Shown piece by piece: positions 37,497-46,100 of a stretch of 64,000 nucleotides of DNA. The DNA is from Hamadaea sp013361475 (GTDB taxonomy: Bacteria; Actinomycetota; Actinomycetes; Mycobacteriales; Micromonosporaceae). Each line of letters starts with the position of its first letter. Within the stretch, counting starts at the first letter, position 1. Location of the stretch: the NCBI RefSeq assembly GCF_040654195.1, contig NZ_JBFAHM010000005.1:186001-250000 (forward strand), read 5' to 3'. The translations under genes were made by a program, and so were the position numbers. The notes under the pieces are model-generated. The model searched no databases. It saw only the letters and a list, made by a program, of their open reading frames with translations, and was not told the origin of the DNA.

Positions 37497-37580
37497 CGGG
37501 AGGTCCGACGGCATGGCACGAGTGGGCGTGTTCCAGGGCGTCGGGGTGTGGTTCCGTCGGCAGGGTGTGATCCACAGCGA

Positions 37581-38195
37581 TTACGGTCGTGGTTGCCATC
37601 GCTTGCGTCGCCGGAAGTGAACGACGACCAAGACGGTGATGGCGATGACCGCAACGGTGATGGCGGCGATCTCGCCAAAGCGTGTGGCGATCTTCTGGTA
37701 GGCGGCGCCGGCGAAGTAGCCGAGCAGGACGACGGCCGTTGCCCAGAGCAGCCCCCCGGCTGCGTTGTAGGTAAGGAAGGTGCGGTACCGCATGTGTGCC
37801 ATTCCGGCCAGAAACGGCGTGGTGGCGCGTAGGACGGCTACGAACCGGCCGAGGAAGACCGCTGGCCCGCCGCGCCTGGCGAGGAAGGCGCGGGCTTGGT
37901 CGAGACGTTCGCGGCGTCGTTGCAAGGGCCGGGCGTCGAGTAGTCGCATGCCGTAGCGATGTCCGATCTCGTAGCCGGCGGTGTCGCCGGCGACGGCGGC
38001 AAGGACCACTATGGTGATCATTGCGGCGAGGTTGGTGTGGCCGGTGCTGGCGGTGACGCCGCCGAGGATGGCGGCAGTTTCACCGGGCAGAAGGAAGCCG
38101 ATGAACAGGGCGTCCTCGGCAAAGACGAGCAGCGCGACGGTCAGGTAGGCCCACACTGCGGGCAGGCTGGTGAGATGGTCGAGCAACCCGGTCAT
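37581..38195 (-). CDS. DedA-family membrane protein
   Basis: Protein of 204 residues. Family features are FIGFLLPGETAAILGG near residue 32, an amphipathic basic helix (RRERLDQARAFLARRGG), GRFVAVLRATTPFLAGMAHM, and a Gly-rich span (GGLLWATAVVLLGYFAGAAY). A last transmembrane helix and a basic tail close it. Some DedA/SNARE-associated proteins act as lipid scramblases or flippases for undecaprenyl phosphate and phospholipids. The ATG at 38195 overlaps the stop of the PAP2 phosphatase gene by 4 nt. A lipid phosphatase coupled to a DedA protein suggests joint handling of polyprenyl or phospholipid phosphates. Confidence 0.87.
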   Translation of the reverse strand: MTGLLDHLTSLPAVWAYLTVALLVFAEDALFIGFLLPGETAAILGGVTASTGHTNLAAMITIVVLAAVAGDTAGYEIGHRYGMRLLDARPLQRRRERLDQARAFLARRGGPAVFLGRFVAVLRATTPFLAGMAHMRYRTFLTYNAAGGLLWATAVVLLGYFAGAAYQKIATRFGEIAAITVAVIAITVLVVVHFRRRKRWQPRP

Positions 38196-38785
38196 CTGGC
38201 CGTTGCGGCGGTGGCGGAGATGATAAGCGGGCGCAGGGGAGTCCGTGCCATCGCCGTGACCAGGTGTGTGAGCGGGCGGCGGGTGAGCACGTGGACGAGC
38301 AACGCCGTGGTGGCGCCGACGGCAAGCCCGGCCGCGACGTCGGCGGGGTAGTGAGCGCCGATGTACACCCGGGAAAAGGCCATCGCGGCGGCTGCGAGCC
38401 CAGCGAGGAGGCCGAGCCGGCGGGCGACGAGCAAAAGGCCGGCCGCGGCCGCGCCCGCCATGGTGGCGTGATCGGACGGGAAGGACCCATCGGTGCTGTG
38501 GTGGGCGAGTATGAGCAGGTCGGGATGGGCGGTGTAGGGGCGGGGCCGGGCGGCGAGCGCCACCAGCGGCTGATTTATCGCGACCGCGACGAGGACGGAC
38601 AGGCCCGCCGAGAATGCTGCGGCGACCCTTACCGGGTCTGCGCTGCGCCGGGCCGTCCACCATCCGGCGAGCAGCAGGGCGGCGAAGAGGGCGGTGCCAT
38701 ACTCGGCGTAGCCGAGCATCAACGGATGCGCCCAGCCCGTGGTGCGGGCGAGATGGTTGACGGCGTAGAGCCAGGATGTGTCCAT
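38192..38785 (-). CDS. PAP2-family membrane phosphatase
   Basis: Protein of 197 residues with six likely membrane spans. The three phosphatase signatures are present: KxxxxxxRP-like LVALAARPRPYT (the Lys position is relaxed), SFPSDHATMAG with the catalytic His, and SRVYIGAHYPADV with the nucleophile-activating His and Asp. Such enzymes dephosphorylate undecaprenyl pyrophosphate or phosphatidic acid at the outer face of the membrane. The gene is coupled to a DedA gene (ATGA) and divergent from a BlaI-type repressor. An inverted repeat lies between them, so induction under envelope stress is plausible. Confidence 0.88.
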   Translation of the reverse strand: MDTSWLYAVNHLARTTGWAHPLMLGYAEYGTALFAALLLAGWWTARRSADPVRVAAAFSAGLSVLVAVAINQPLVALAARPRPYTAHPDLLILAHHSTDGSFPSDHATMAGAAAAGLLLVARRLGLLAGLAAAAMAFSRVYIGAHYPADVAAGLAVGATTALLVHVLTRRPLTHLVTAMARTPLRPLIISATAATAR

Positions 38786-38814
38786 CGTTGGAATCTTTCC
38801 CTCACCGTATGCTG

Positions 38815-38866
38815 CTACTACAATGCAAAGTCGTATGAAGCGTACTGCGACATTGTGGTGTAGTAG
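38815..38866. promoter_or_regulatory. BlaI/MecI-type operator half-sites in divergent promoter
   Basis: CTACTACA (38815-38822) and TGTAGTAG (38859-38866) form an exact inverted repeat, and a second copy-like CATTGTGGT overlaps the right arm. TACTACA/TGTAGTA is the known half-site type of actinobacterial BlaI repressors. The repeat lies between the PAP2/DedA operon and the BlaI/M56 operon, so both may be controlled. The wide 36-nt spacing suggests two dimers. Confidence 0.6.
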
Positions 38867-38880
38867 GAAGGGTTTGGCTG

Positions 38881-39252
38881 ATGGAGGCTCGGCGGGGACG
38901 GGGGGACCTCGGTCAGCAGATCCTCGCGGTCCTGGAGAGCGCCGATGCTCCTCTGACTCCGGCCCAGGTGCACCAAGCGCTGGACGCGGATCTGGCGTAC
39001 ACCACGGTCATGACCGTGATGGCTCGGCTATATGACAAGGGTGTGCTGTCTCGGCAGAGGACAGGCCGCTCGTTCGCTTATGTGCCGTTGGGCGATCCGG
39101 CGCGGGTGACCGCCCGGCGGATGCATCGCGTCCTCGCCGTCGAGCCGGACCGGGCTGCTGCTCTGGCACGGTTCGTGGATGACTTGTCCCCCGTCGACGA
39201 GGCTACTCTGCGCAGGTTGCTGGGTGAGACCGTGGACGGCACGGGGGTGTGA
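38881..39252 (+). CDS. BlaI/MecI/CopY-family repressor
   Basis: Winged-helix repressor of 123 residues. GDLGQQILAVLESADAPLTPAQVHQAL forms the first helices, TTVMTVMARLYDKGVL the recognition helix, and RTGRSFAYVPL the wing. A C-terminal helical dimerisation region (AALARFVDDLSPVDEATLRRLL) follows. Family members bind TACTACA/TGTAGTA operators and are inactivated by proteolysis triggered by a BlaR1/M56 protease. Here the M56 gene overlaps its stop. Matching half-sites lie 15-66 nt upstream, supporting autoregulation and control of the divergent PAP2/DedA operon. Confidence 0.9.
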   Translation: MEARRGRGDLGQQILAVLESADAPLTPAQVHQALDADLAYTTVMTVMARLYDKGVLSRQRTGRSFAYVPLGDPARVTARRMHRVLAVEPDRAAALARFVDDLSPVDEATLRRLLGETVDGTGV

Positions 39253-40175
39253 TGATCACGGCAGCAGTGGCGGCGATCGTCGCGATGCTCACTGTCGCGG
39301 CCGCCGGTCCGCCGCTAGCCGTTCGGTTACCTCCGCGCTGGGCAGTGTGGCTGCTAGGCCTGGCCGCAACCGGCGCCGCCGCATCCACGGTGTTCGTCCT
39401 CGGTGTGCTCACCTTCATATGGCTGGGACAATTCGGTGAGATCGCAGAGGAGGGCCACTGGTCACCGGCTGCGTTGCGGGCGGCGGACCCGATCTCCGCC
39501 CAGGTCTCGATCGGATCGGGTCTGCTACTTGTTTCCGCCATGACGTGGACGACGCGGGCCGTGCTGCGCCACTTGCGCCAGCTGTACGCGTGGCGGCGAA
39601 TCGAACGCGACCTGCCGGTCGGCGAGGGCAGCGTCAGCGTGCTCGACAGCGACGACGTCGATGCGTTCACCCTGCCGTCCGGCCGGGTGCTCATCACGCA
39701 AGGCATGCTCGCCGCGCTAACGCAGGCAGAGCGCGACATTGTGCTCGCGCACGAGCGCTCCCACCGTGTGCACTGGCATGCTTGGTGGCGCGTCATCGTT
39801 GACCTGGACGCCGCTATCAACCCGTTGCTGCGCCCGACCGCGCGTGCGGTAATGCATATGACCGAACGGTGGGCTGACGAGGATGCCACCCGGATAGCCG
39901 ACCGCCGCACAGTCGCGCTGACGATCGGCCGCATCGCCCTGATGCGAAACCGGCGGAGACCCGACCTGACCGTCGCGGCCACCGGCGGGCGCATACCGCA
40001 GCGCGTACGTGCGCTGCTGGACTCACCGCCACGCACCCACCCGGCCCACCTGCTCACAGTGCTTGTCCTACTGGCCACGCTCACCGGAACGTCGCTGGCC
40101 GTCGAGCACGCCGGCGAGGCGTTGATCGAGAACGCCATGCATCACCCGACCGCCGCTGAGACCGCCAACCGCTGA
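39252..40175 (+). CDS. M56-family (BlaR1-like) membrane metalloprotease
   Basis: Protein of 307 residues. The ATG at 39252 shares its A with the repressor stop; a GTG at 39249 is an alternative. Membrane helices lie at about residues 3-25, 32-55, 78-95 and near the C-terminus (260-280). The zinc site is VLAHERSHRVHWHA (H167, E168, H171), with the third ligand probably in ERWADEDATRIAD. There is no penicillin-binding sensor domain, so it is a short actinobacterial M56 protein rather than a full BlaR1. Family knowledge suggests it helps relieve repression by the adjacent BlaI protein, directly or indirectly. Confidence 0.87.
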   Translation: MITAAVAAIVAMLTVAAAGPPLAVRLPPRWAVWLLGLAATGAAASTVFVLGVLTFIWLGQFGEIAEEGHWSPAALRAADPISAQVSIGSGLLLVSAMTWTTRAVLRHLRQLYAWRRIERDLPVGEGSVSVLDSDDVDAFTLPSGRVLITQGMLAALTQAERDIVLAHERSHRVHWHAWWRVIVDLDAAINPLLRPTARAVMHMTERWADEDATRIADRRTVALTIGRIALMRNRRRPDLTVAATGGRIPQRVRALLDSPPRTHPAHLLTVLVLLATLTGTSLAVEHAGEALIENAMHHPTAAETANR

Positions 40176-40204
40176 GTCGACGAAGTGCCGACGGCACACG
40201 CGAG

Positions 40205-40241
40205 GCCTGCCCCCAGCGTCGATCATTCGCTCTGGGCAGGC
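40205..40241 (+). terminator. Probable terminator after the M56 gene
   Basis: GCCTGCCC (40205-40212) pairs with GGGCAGGC (40234-40241) around a 21-nt loop, 29 nt after the stop. Confidence 0.5.
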
Positions 40242-40709
40242 AGAGGGCGCATCCCAACGATGCGGCCCGGGCCCGCCTGTCAGGTAAGTGGTGAGACCAC
40301 GACGGTTTCGCCGGACGAAATCAGAACCGCTGACGCATCGGGTCGACCTGGCCGCCCCATAGGGTCGCGTATCGAGCCTCGGCCGACACTCGCAACCAAA
40401 CCGACACGTGTCCACCGCAGCAGTGCTCGGGCTCCGCGCCCGAAAAGGGGGGATGGGGGTTGGACCCGGAGCCCGAGTCGGCCGCGGTCCCGCGATGCGC
40501 CCAGCGCGGCTGCGGCATCCGCATGCCGATCCGGGCACAGTAGCCGACGCCAACATGTCTGGTCTTCCACCTGTTGAACGATCCGTGTCGCATCGTCACG
40601 TCACGAGCGGTCTATGCGACCCAGGCCGCAATTGGGCGTCGACATCGTCACAGCGGGTATTGAGGTTATAGACGTAGGGTGGTTGAGCAGGCATCGAGGA
40701 CGGGGGACT
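40242..40709. other. Gap upstream of the diguanylate cyclase gene
   Basis: About 470 nt with no convincing coding frame on either strand. It should contain the promoter of the GGEEF gene; I could not single out a -10/-35 pair. Confidence 0.4.
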
Positions 40710-42077
40710 ATGTCGGCGGACCAGGCGCTCGGCGCCGGTGGTGTCAATCGCCGGATTCTGCGCGCACAAAGCTGGCTGCGGCAGCACACAGCGCGTGTCG
40801 GGGTGCGACTGATGTCGGCGTTCCTGGCCGTGTCGCTGCTGATCCCGCTCGTGGGCTGGGTCGCAATCCAGGAACAGTACGCGTCAGCCGCCCGAGCAGC
40901 CCAAGCCGAAGCCGGGCACGTAGCCGCGCAGATCGCCCAGTTCGTCACACACACCGATCCGGGACGCGCGCCGCTGTATCAGGACCCCGTGGGACTACAG
41001 GCCTACGTCACGACCCAGCACACCGATCAGGGCCGCGACATTGAAGTCGTCGACCAAGACCTGCGCATACTCGCCGACGCTATTCCCGCCAACGTCGGCC
41101 GACAGTTCACCGGCGACGGTGGACAGGTCGCCGCGACATTGCGCGACGGTCAGGATCGCACGTTCACCGAAACCAGCGCCGACTTTCCCCACGGCATCGA
41201 ACTGGTGGCGGTACCGATGAGACACGCCGGCGCGGTCGTCGGCGCGATCCTGCTGGAATACACACCGATCTACGACACTCTCGTGGCCGCCAGCGCACCC
41301 ACCCGACGAGTCATCGTCAGCGTGAGCGTTAGCGGAACCGTTGCCGCCCTGGTGCTGGGCTTGCTGCTATCGCATGGCATCGTGCGTGACCTGCGCCAGC
41401 TGCGTGGCGTTGCCAGCTTGTTGGCCGCCGGCGACGACACCGCCCGCGCGCGGCTGGACGGGCAAGGCGAGATCAGCCAGCTCGCCGCCACGTTCAACGA
41501 CATGGCCGATCAGATCGCCGCGCAAAAGGCCGAGCTGGCCGAACTGGCCGGTACCGACCCGCTGACGGGTCTGGACAACCGGCGCTCGTTCCTGTCCAGG
41601 CTGCATGTGGCATTGACCTCGTCGCATCGGACCGGCAGTCCGGTTGCTCTGCTTATGCTTGATGTGGATCATTTCAAGTCCATCAACGATAGCCATGGCC
41701 ATGCTGCCGGTGACGCCGCTTTGCAGACCTTGGCCGCCGTGCTCCGATCCGATCTGCGTCCCGGCGACCGAGCTGCGCGTTTGGGCGGGGAGGAGTTCGC
41801 GGTGCTGCTGCCTGGCACCGGCCGGGCGGACGCGGTCGCCGTGGCGGAGCGACTGCGCGCTGCGGTCTCCGCTGAGCGCTTCGCTTTCGGCGGGCAGCCG
41901 TTCACCCTGACGACCAGCATCGGAGTGGTGATCTATCCGATCCACGCGGCGACAGCCGACGCCCTACTGCAGGCTGGCGACCTGGCTCTCTACGCGGCAA
42001 AGCACCACGGCCGCAACCGGGTCTGCGAACCTCCACCCGGCCCGGCGTCGGCCGGGCGGGCCGGCCCAGCGAGCTGA
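40710..42077 (+). CDS. Membrane-bound diguanylate cyclase with HAMP domain
   Basis: Protein of 455 residues. ATG 40710 has CGGGGGA just upstream; in-frame codons further upstream are not protein-like. A membrane helix (about 35-55) is followed by an extracytoplasmic sensor (60-210, QEQYASAARAAQAEAGHVAAQI then PMRHAGAVVGAILLEYTP), a second helix (220-245), a HAMP linker (LRQLRGVASLLAAGDD) and a GGDEF domain. The active site is GGEEF (359-363), and RPGD five residues before it is the allosteric I-site, so product inhibition is expected. DPLTGLDNRRSF and DVDHFKSINDSHGH are typical substrate and metal segments. It should make cyclic di-GMP, which controls development in actinomycetes. Confidence 0.92.
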   Translation: MSADQALGAGGVNRRILRAQSWLRQHTARVGVRLMSAFLAVSLLIPLVGWVAIQEQYASAARAAQAEAGHVAAQIAQFVTHTDPGRAPLYQDPVGLQAYVTTQHTDQGRDIEVVDQDLRILADAIPANVGRQFTGDGGQVAATLRDGQDRTFTETSADFPHGIELVAVPMRHAGAVVGAILLEYTPIYDTLVAASAPTRRVIVSVSVSGTVAALVLGLLLSHGIVRDLRQLRGVASLLAAGDDTARARLDGQGEISQLAATFNDMADQIAAQKAELAELAGTDPLTGLDNRRSFLSRLHVALTSSHRTGSPVALLMLDVDHFKSINDSHGHAAGDAALQTLAAVLRSDLRPGDRAARLGGEEFAVLLPGTGRADAVAVAERLRAAVSAERFAFGGQPFTLTTSIGVVIYPIHAATADALLQAGDLALYAAKHHGRNRVCEPPPGPASAGRAGPAS

Positions 42078-42219
42078 CGGCCGCCCCGTGATCATTACGC
42101 CGCGTCCACGTCGGCGACGGTGTGGTGAGATTCGGTTTCTGCGGTGCCATTGGGCTAGGCCTGCGTTGACCCACATGCCCTGGGCTGGCGAATCTGGCGG
42201 GGCTCTCGTCGGATTGGTA

Positions 42220-42243
42220 GGGCCGGGCATCGAGGCCCGGCCC
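42220..42243. terminator. Terminator between convergent genes
   Basis: GGGCCGGGC (42220-42228) pairs perfectly with GCCCGGCCC (42235-42243) around a 6-nt loop. It is placed between the cyclase gene and the minus-strand membrane gene. Confidence 0.7.
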
Positions 42244-42251
42244 CCGTGATC

Positions 42252-42953
42252 TCACAGTGGTGGCAGGTCGAACTGGTCGTTGCTCATGCGAAGTAGTGCC
42301 AGAGACGCTCCGGCGTACCCGGCGGCCGTGACGAGCAGGCCGAGGCCGGCGGCGACGTGCCCGGGCATGAACGGGTGGGTGAATCCGCCGATCGCGAGCA
42401 GGATCCCGAACACGGCCGGGGCGGCTTTGCTGCGCCACAGTGCCACGCCGAGAAGCAGGAGCCCGAAGACGATGCCGACGATGAACAGCAGCCCGCCGAG
42501 CAGGGCGATCGGGTCCTCCTCGAGCTTGGTCTGCAGTGTCGTCATGGTGGCCAGGTCCAGGTGGTGCTTGGCGGTCGCGTACGCCAAAAGGTCGCCGCCC
42601 TGGTTGAGTGGGAACCCGGCAAGCTGCCCGAGCAGTGCCAGGATCGCTCCTGCGGTGGTCAGCCGGGGTGCACCTCGGCGGGAGACCCAGACGACGGCGA
42701 AGGTGGCCGGGATGAGCAGTACGAGGAACGGCAACCCGAGGTACTGAGTGAGACGTACCTGGTCGAGGTGCCCGGTGTAGGCGGCGACGGTGTCCTCGAA
42801 GGAGACGCCGCCGTCGACCGGGGACAGGATGTAGGCCAGCCCCATGCCGAGCATGGGCAGCGGGGCGAGGACGGCCAGCAGGATGCGCCAAAAACCACGC
42901 AGGTCCTTGCGGGTCTTCACGATCGGCGGGGTGACGGCGGTTTCGGTCGACAT
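42252..42953 (-). CDS. Multi-span membrane protein next to second two-component system (DUF4386-like)
   Basis: Protein of 233 residues. ATG 42953 has TAGGAG upstream. After a short polar N-terminus it has about seven hydrophobic spans. The pattern (GAILALLGQLAGFPL, GGDLLAYA, EEDPIALLGGLLFIVGIVFGLLLLGVALWR, AVFGILLAIGG) parallels the protein at 36540-37187, and both neighbour NarL-type sensor/regulator pairs. It is preceded by a small membrane protein gene 10 nt upstream, with which it forms an operon. No enzymatic residues are evident. Confidence 0.65.
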   Translation of the reverse strand: MSTETAVTPPIVKTRKDLRGFWRILLAVLAPLPMLGMGLAYILSPVDGGVSFEDTVAAYTGHLDQVRLTQYLGLPFLVLLIPATFAVVWVSRRGAPRLTTAGAILALLGQLAGFPLNQGGDLLAYATAKHHLDLATMTTLQTKLEEDPIALLGGLLFIVGIVFGLLLLGVALWRSKAAPAVFGILLAIGGFTHPFMPGHVAAGLGLLVTAAGYAGASLALLRMSNDQFDLPPL

Positions 42954-42963
42954 GTGGTTGCTC

Positions 42964-43299
42964 CTAGGCCCGGGTCGGGCGGCGAACGGCGTACGTGGCG
43001 GCCAGCGCGACAGCGACAGCGGACAGCACCAGTCCGATGACCGAGCCGTCCCAGGACTTGGCCAGGCCGACAACGGCGGCGATCAGGTTGGCCGCGCCGA
43101 CGGCGGCGACGGCGGGCGCGGCCCAGGTCGCCGATCGGAACAGGGCGACGGCGGCGACGAGGCCGGCGACGCCGAGCAGGCTGAACAGCCAGCGCACTGG
43201 CGTTGGCAGGCCGATGTCGCCGTCGTCGAGCGCGAAGGGCAGGTTGAGGAGCGCCATGATGATGGTCGCGATGGCGGCGGTGTAGCGGACGGTTTTCAT
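42964..43299 (-). CDS. Small four-span membrane protein
   Basis: Protein of 111 residues starting at ATG 43299 behind GAGG (MKTVRYTAAIATIIMALLNLPFAL). Four hydrophobic helices are separated by short loops (DDGDIGLPTPVRW; RSATWAAP; KSWDGS), and it ends in YAVRRPTRA. No family was recognised with certainty. It is the first gene of a two-gene operon with the larger membrane protein and is divergent from the second NarL-type system, so shared regulation is likely. Confidence 0.6.
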   Translation of the reverse strand: MKTVRYTAAIATIIMALLNLPFALDDGDIGLPTPVRWLFSLLGVAGLVAAVALFRSATWAAPAVAAVGAANLIAAVVGLAKSWDGSVIGLVLSAVAVALAATYAVRRPTRA

Positions 43300-43560
43300 G
43301 ACCTCAGCGTCGGATCGGCTGATGCCGCTGGCCCAGGGTGTGGACTCCCGACCTTCGGCCGTGCGGGCCCGCGGCAGCGGACCGGCTTCCCGAGGGCGTG
43401 GGAACTTCATCCCGCACCGTCGGGAGGCGCGGCCGTTGAGCCGCGGCCATCCGGCCCGGATACTCAGATCATCGACACCTCAGGCACGCAGCAGCGCCGC
43501 GACGGCAGCCGGTGGGCGGTCGCCACGCTGACGGCTGTCCTGGTCGCCACCACGTTCGGG

Positions 43561-45462
43561 GTGTTCTGGATCGCTGGCGGCCGGCCGTGGCCGAATCCCG
43601 ACGGCATCCCGGTTCCATGGCTGGAGCCGCTGATGACGGTGCTCGCATATGGGCTGGCTGGGGCGATGCTGATCGACCGTCGGCCGGATCTGCCGTTCGG
43701 CTGGCTGCTGGCGGTAGCTGCCGTCGGTGTCGCCGTGTCGGTGATGGCAGTGCCTCCCGCGTATGCCGCCGCCCTGGCCGGCCGCCACGGTCCGCTGGTG
43801 GGATGGGCGCTGACGACTGGAGCCTTCGGCTTCCTGCCGATCGCGGTCCAAGGGTTGATCAATATCCGGTTCCCGTCCGGTCGTACCGCCAGCCGCTGGG
43901 GTGCGTGGCTGGAACGGGCCATCGTCGCCGGGACCGTGCTGGTGGTCCTCGGCGGGCTGCTCGGCGACAGCAGCCAAGGCACGCGACGGGCTCATCCGCT
44001 GACCGGTGGGACGATCTTCGCCGACCTGGCGGACGCGCTGGTGGTGGCTGCGCCGGTCGTGGTGCTGCTCGGTCTGATCGCCGGTGTCGGAGTCGTGATC
44101 CGCTTCTTATGGGCCACCGGCGTGTCCCGCCAGCAGCTGAAATGGCGAGCGGCCGGCGTGCTGGCGTCGCTGGCTCTGTTTCCGCTGGCTGTCACCGACC
44201 GGCTGCCGTTTTTCGCCTCCGCGCTCGACGCCGTCGTGTTCGTCCTGACGCTCGCGATTCCCGTGCTGCGGTACCGGCTGTGGGCGATCGACACTATCCT
44301 GCGCCGGTCCCTGGTCTACGGTGCGATCACCGCGGCGCTTATCCTCGCCTTCGCCGCGCTTTCGGCGCTGGCGGCACAGATCGTTTCCCGGCAGGTCGCC
44401 GCCCCCCTGGCGGCCGCCGCTGTCGCCCTGTCGTTCGTGCCGCTGCGCGAACGTACGCAACGGCTGGTGGATCGGCTTTTCTATGGCGGACGCCAAGATC
44501 CGCACCGGACGCTGCGCGCCTTGAGCCGGCGCCTCGCCACGGTCCCGGACGGCGACACGCTCGCCTCGTTCGCACACGCTGTGGGTTCCGCGCTGCGCCT
44601 GCCCTATGTGGCCGTGCTGCGCGCCGATTCGACCCCGGTCGCGGTGTATGGCACGGAGTCCCAGCCGCAGCAACGCTGGCCGTTGACGCACGAAGACCAG
44701 GTGGACGGCTTCCTGGTCGCCGCCGCGCGTCGGGGCGAAGAAGTCTTCGACGACCGCGACCGGGAGCTGCTGGCCGAGCTGGCCGGCCGGCTCGGCCTCA
44801 CGGTGCGCAACCAGAGCCTGACCGCTGAACTGCTGCGCTCTCGCCACCGCCTCGTCGCGGCCCGTGAGGAGGAACGGCGCCGGTTACGCCGCGAGTTGCA
44901 CGACGGACTCGGGCCGGTTCTGACCGCGGTCGGGCTCAGCCTCGACGCCGCTCGCGCGCGGCTGCCCACCGACCCGGAAACCGCCGGCCGGCATGTGGCC
45001 GAGGCGCGCGAAGCCGCCCACCAGGCGCTGGCCGACCTGCGGAAGGTCGTGCACGGCCTGCGCCCCCCGGCCCTGGACGACCTCGGCCTCGCCGGCGCGC
45101 TGCGGTCGCAGGCCGACCAGCTCACCGCGGGATCGCCGATCCGGGTTCGCATCGAAGCCGACGGCCTGCCCGAGCTGCCCGCGGCGGTCGAGGTGGCGGC
45201 CTACCGCACAGCTGTGGAGGCGATGACCAATGTGGTTCGCCACAGCGGTGGCCGCCAGTGCCGCGTACACGTGGAAGTCGACCGTGGCCAGCTGGTGCTG
45301 GAGGTCACCGATGACGGTGACGCGCGCGGGCCCTGGCTTCCCGGCGTCGGTGTGACCGCGATGCGTGAACGCGCCGCCGAGCTGGGTGGCAGCTGTCATG
45401 CTGGCCCTGTAGACGGCCGCGGTGCCGTCACAGCCCGTTTTCCTCTACCGGAGCCGACATGA
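43561..45462 (+). CDS. NarL-type sensor histidine kinase with long membrane and GAF-like region (second system)
   Basis: Protein of at least 633 residues. The start is unresolved. GTG 43561 is the most upstream ordinary in-frame start past the divergent gene, but a hydrophobic segment just before it (AVATLTAVLVATTFGVFW) looks like the first span, so the true N-terminus may use a rare codon such as CTG 43528. Eight or so membrane spans reach residue 300. A GAF-like region (ALSRRLATVPDGDTLASF; YVAVLRADSTPVAVYG) follows. A DHp helix (AAREEERRRLRRELHDGLGPVLTAVGLSL, with phosphoacceptor His) and an HATPase (AYRTAVEAMTNVVRHSGG; EVTDDG; GVGVTAMRERAAELGG) close it. The stop overlaps the regulator start (ATGA). 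Confidence 0.85.
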   Translation: MFWIAGGRPWPNPDGIPVPWLEPLMTVLAYGLAGAMLIDRRPDLPFGWLLAVAAVGVAVSVMAVPPAYAAALAGRHGPLVGWALTTGAFGFLPIAVQGLINIRFPSGRTASRWGAWLERAIVAGTVLVVLGGLLGDSSQGTRRAHPLTGGTIFADLADALVVAAPVVVLLGLIAGVGVVIRFLWATGVSRQQLKWRAAGVLASLALFPLAVTDRLPFFASALDAVVFVLTLAIPVLRYRLWAIDTILRRSLVYGAITAALILAFAALSALAAQIVSRQVAAPLAAAAVALSFVPLRERTQRLVDRLFYGGRQDPHRTLRALSRRLATVPDGDTLASFAHAVGSALRLPYVAVLRADSTPVAVYGTESQPQQRWPLTHEDQVDGFLVAAARRGEEVFDDRDRELLAELAGRLGLTVRNQSLTAELLRSRHRLVAAREEERRRLRRELHDGLGPVLTAVGLSLDAARARLPTDPETAGRHVAEAREAAHQALADLRKVVHGLRPPALDDLGLAGALRSQADQLTAGSPIRVRIEADGLPELPAAVEVAAYRTAVEAMTNVVRHSGGRQCRVHVEVDRGQLVLEVTDDGDARGPWLPGVGVTAMRERAAELGGSCHAGPVDGRGAVTARFPLPEPT

Positions 45463-46100
45463 TCCGTGTCCTTGTCGCCGACGATCATCCCCTGGTACGC
45501 CAAGGGCTGCGCGCGGTTCTGGCTACTGAGCCGGGCATCGCCCTGGTAGGGGAGGCAGCCGACGGGCGCGACGCCGTCCGGCAGGCCGTCGAACTACGGC
45601 CGGACGTGATGGTCATGGACTTGCAGTTGCCGGGCCTGCACGGCCTGGACGCGACCCGCATGATCAAGTCGCAGGCTCCGGAGTCGGCGATCCTCGTGCT
45701 GACCATGTTCGAAGACGACGCCACCGTGTTCGCCGCCATCCAGGCCGGTGCGCTCGGCTATCTGGTGAAGGGCGCCGACGGAGCCGACATCCTGGCCGCC
45801 GTCCACGCGGCCGCCGCCGGGCAACCGGTGTTCGGCGCGGCGCTGGCCGGTCGGCTGCGCACCTGGTTTGCCGCACCGCCACCGCAAGCAGGGCCGTTTC
45901 CTCAGCTGACATCCCGGGAACTGGACATTCTCGATCATCTCGCGGCAGGGCTGTCCAACGTCGAGATCGGCCGGAACCTGCATCTATCGGCCAAGACCGT
46001 GGCCAACAACATCACCGCCATCCTCGCCAAACTCCACCTGACCCAGCGCAGCCAGGCCATCGTCCAAGCCCGCGACGCCGGCCTAGGCCGCACGCGCTAA
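45459..46100 (+). CDS. NarL/FixJ-family response regulator (second two-component system)
   Basis: Protein of 213 residues. The receiver has VLVADDHPLVRQGLRAVL, the phosphoacceptor in VMVMDLQLPGLHGLD, LTMFEDD and YLVKGAD with the conserved Lys. The LuxR-type output domain reads LTSRELDILDHLAAGLSNVEIGRNL then SAKTVANNITAILAKLHLTQRSQA. The ATG overlaps the kinase stop by 4 nt, so kinase and regulator are made in balance. Probable targets are its own operon and the divergent membrane-protein operon, though no binding site could be defined by eye. Confidence 0.93.
   Translation: MIRVLVADDHPLVRQGLRAVLATEPGIALVGEAADGRDAVRQAVELRPDVMVMDLQLPGLHGLDATRMIKSQAPESAILVLTMFEDDATVFAAIQAGALGYLVKGADGADILAAVHAAAAGQPVFGAALAGRLRTWFAAPPPQAGPFPQLTSRELDILDHLAAGLSNVEIGRNLHLSAKTVANNITAILAKLHLTQRSQAIVQARDAGLGRTR

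Noticed and set aside
42844..43474. Extension of the second sensor kinase over the divergent membrane genes
   Set aside because: The extra residues are the out-of-frame antisense of two clear membrane genes with their own ribosome sites.
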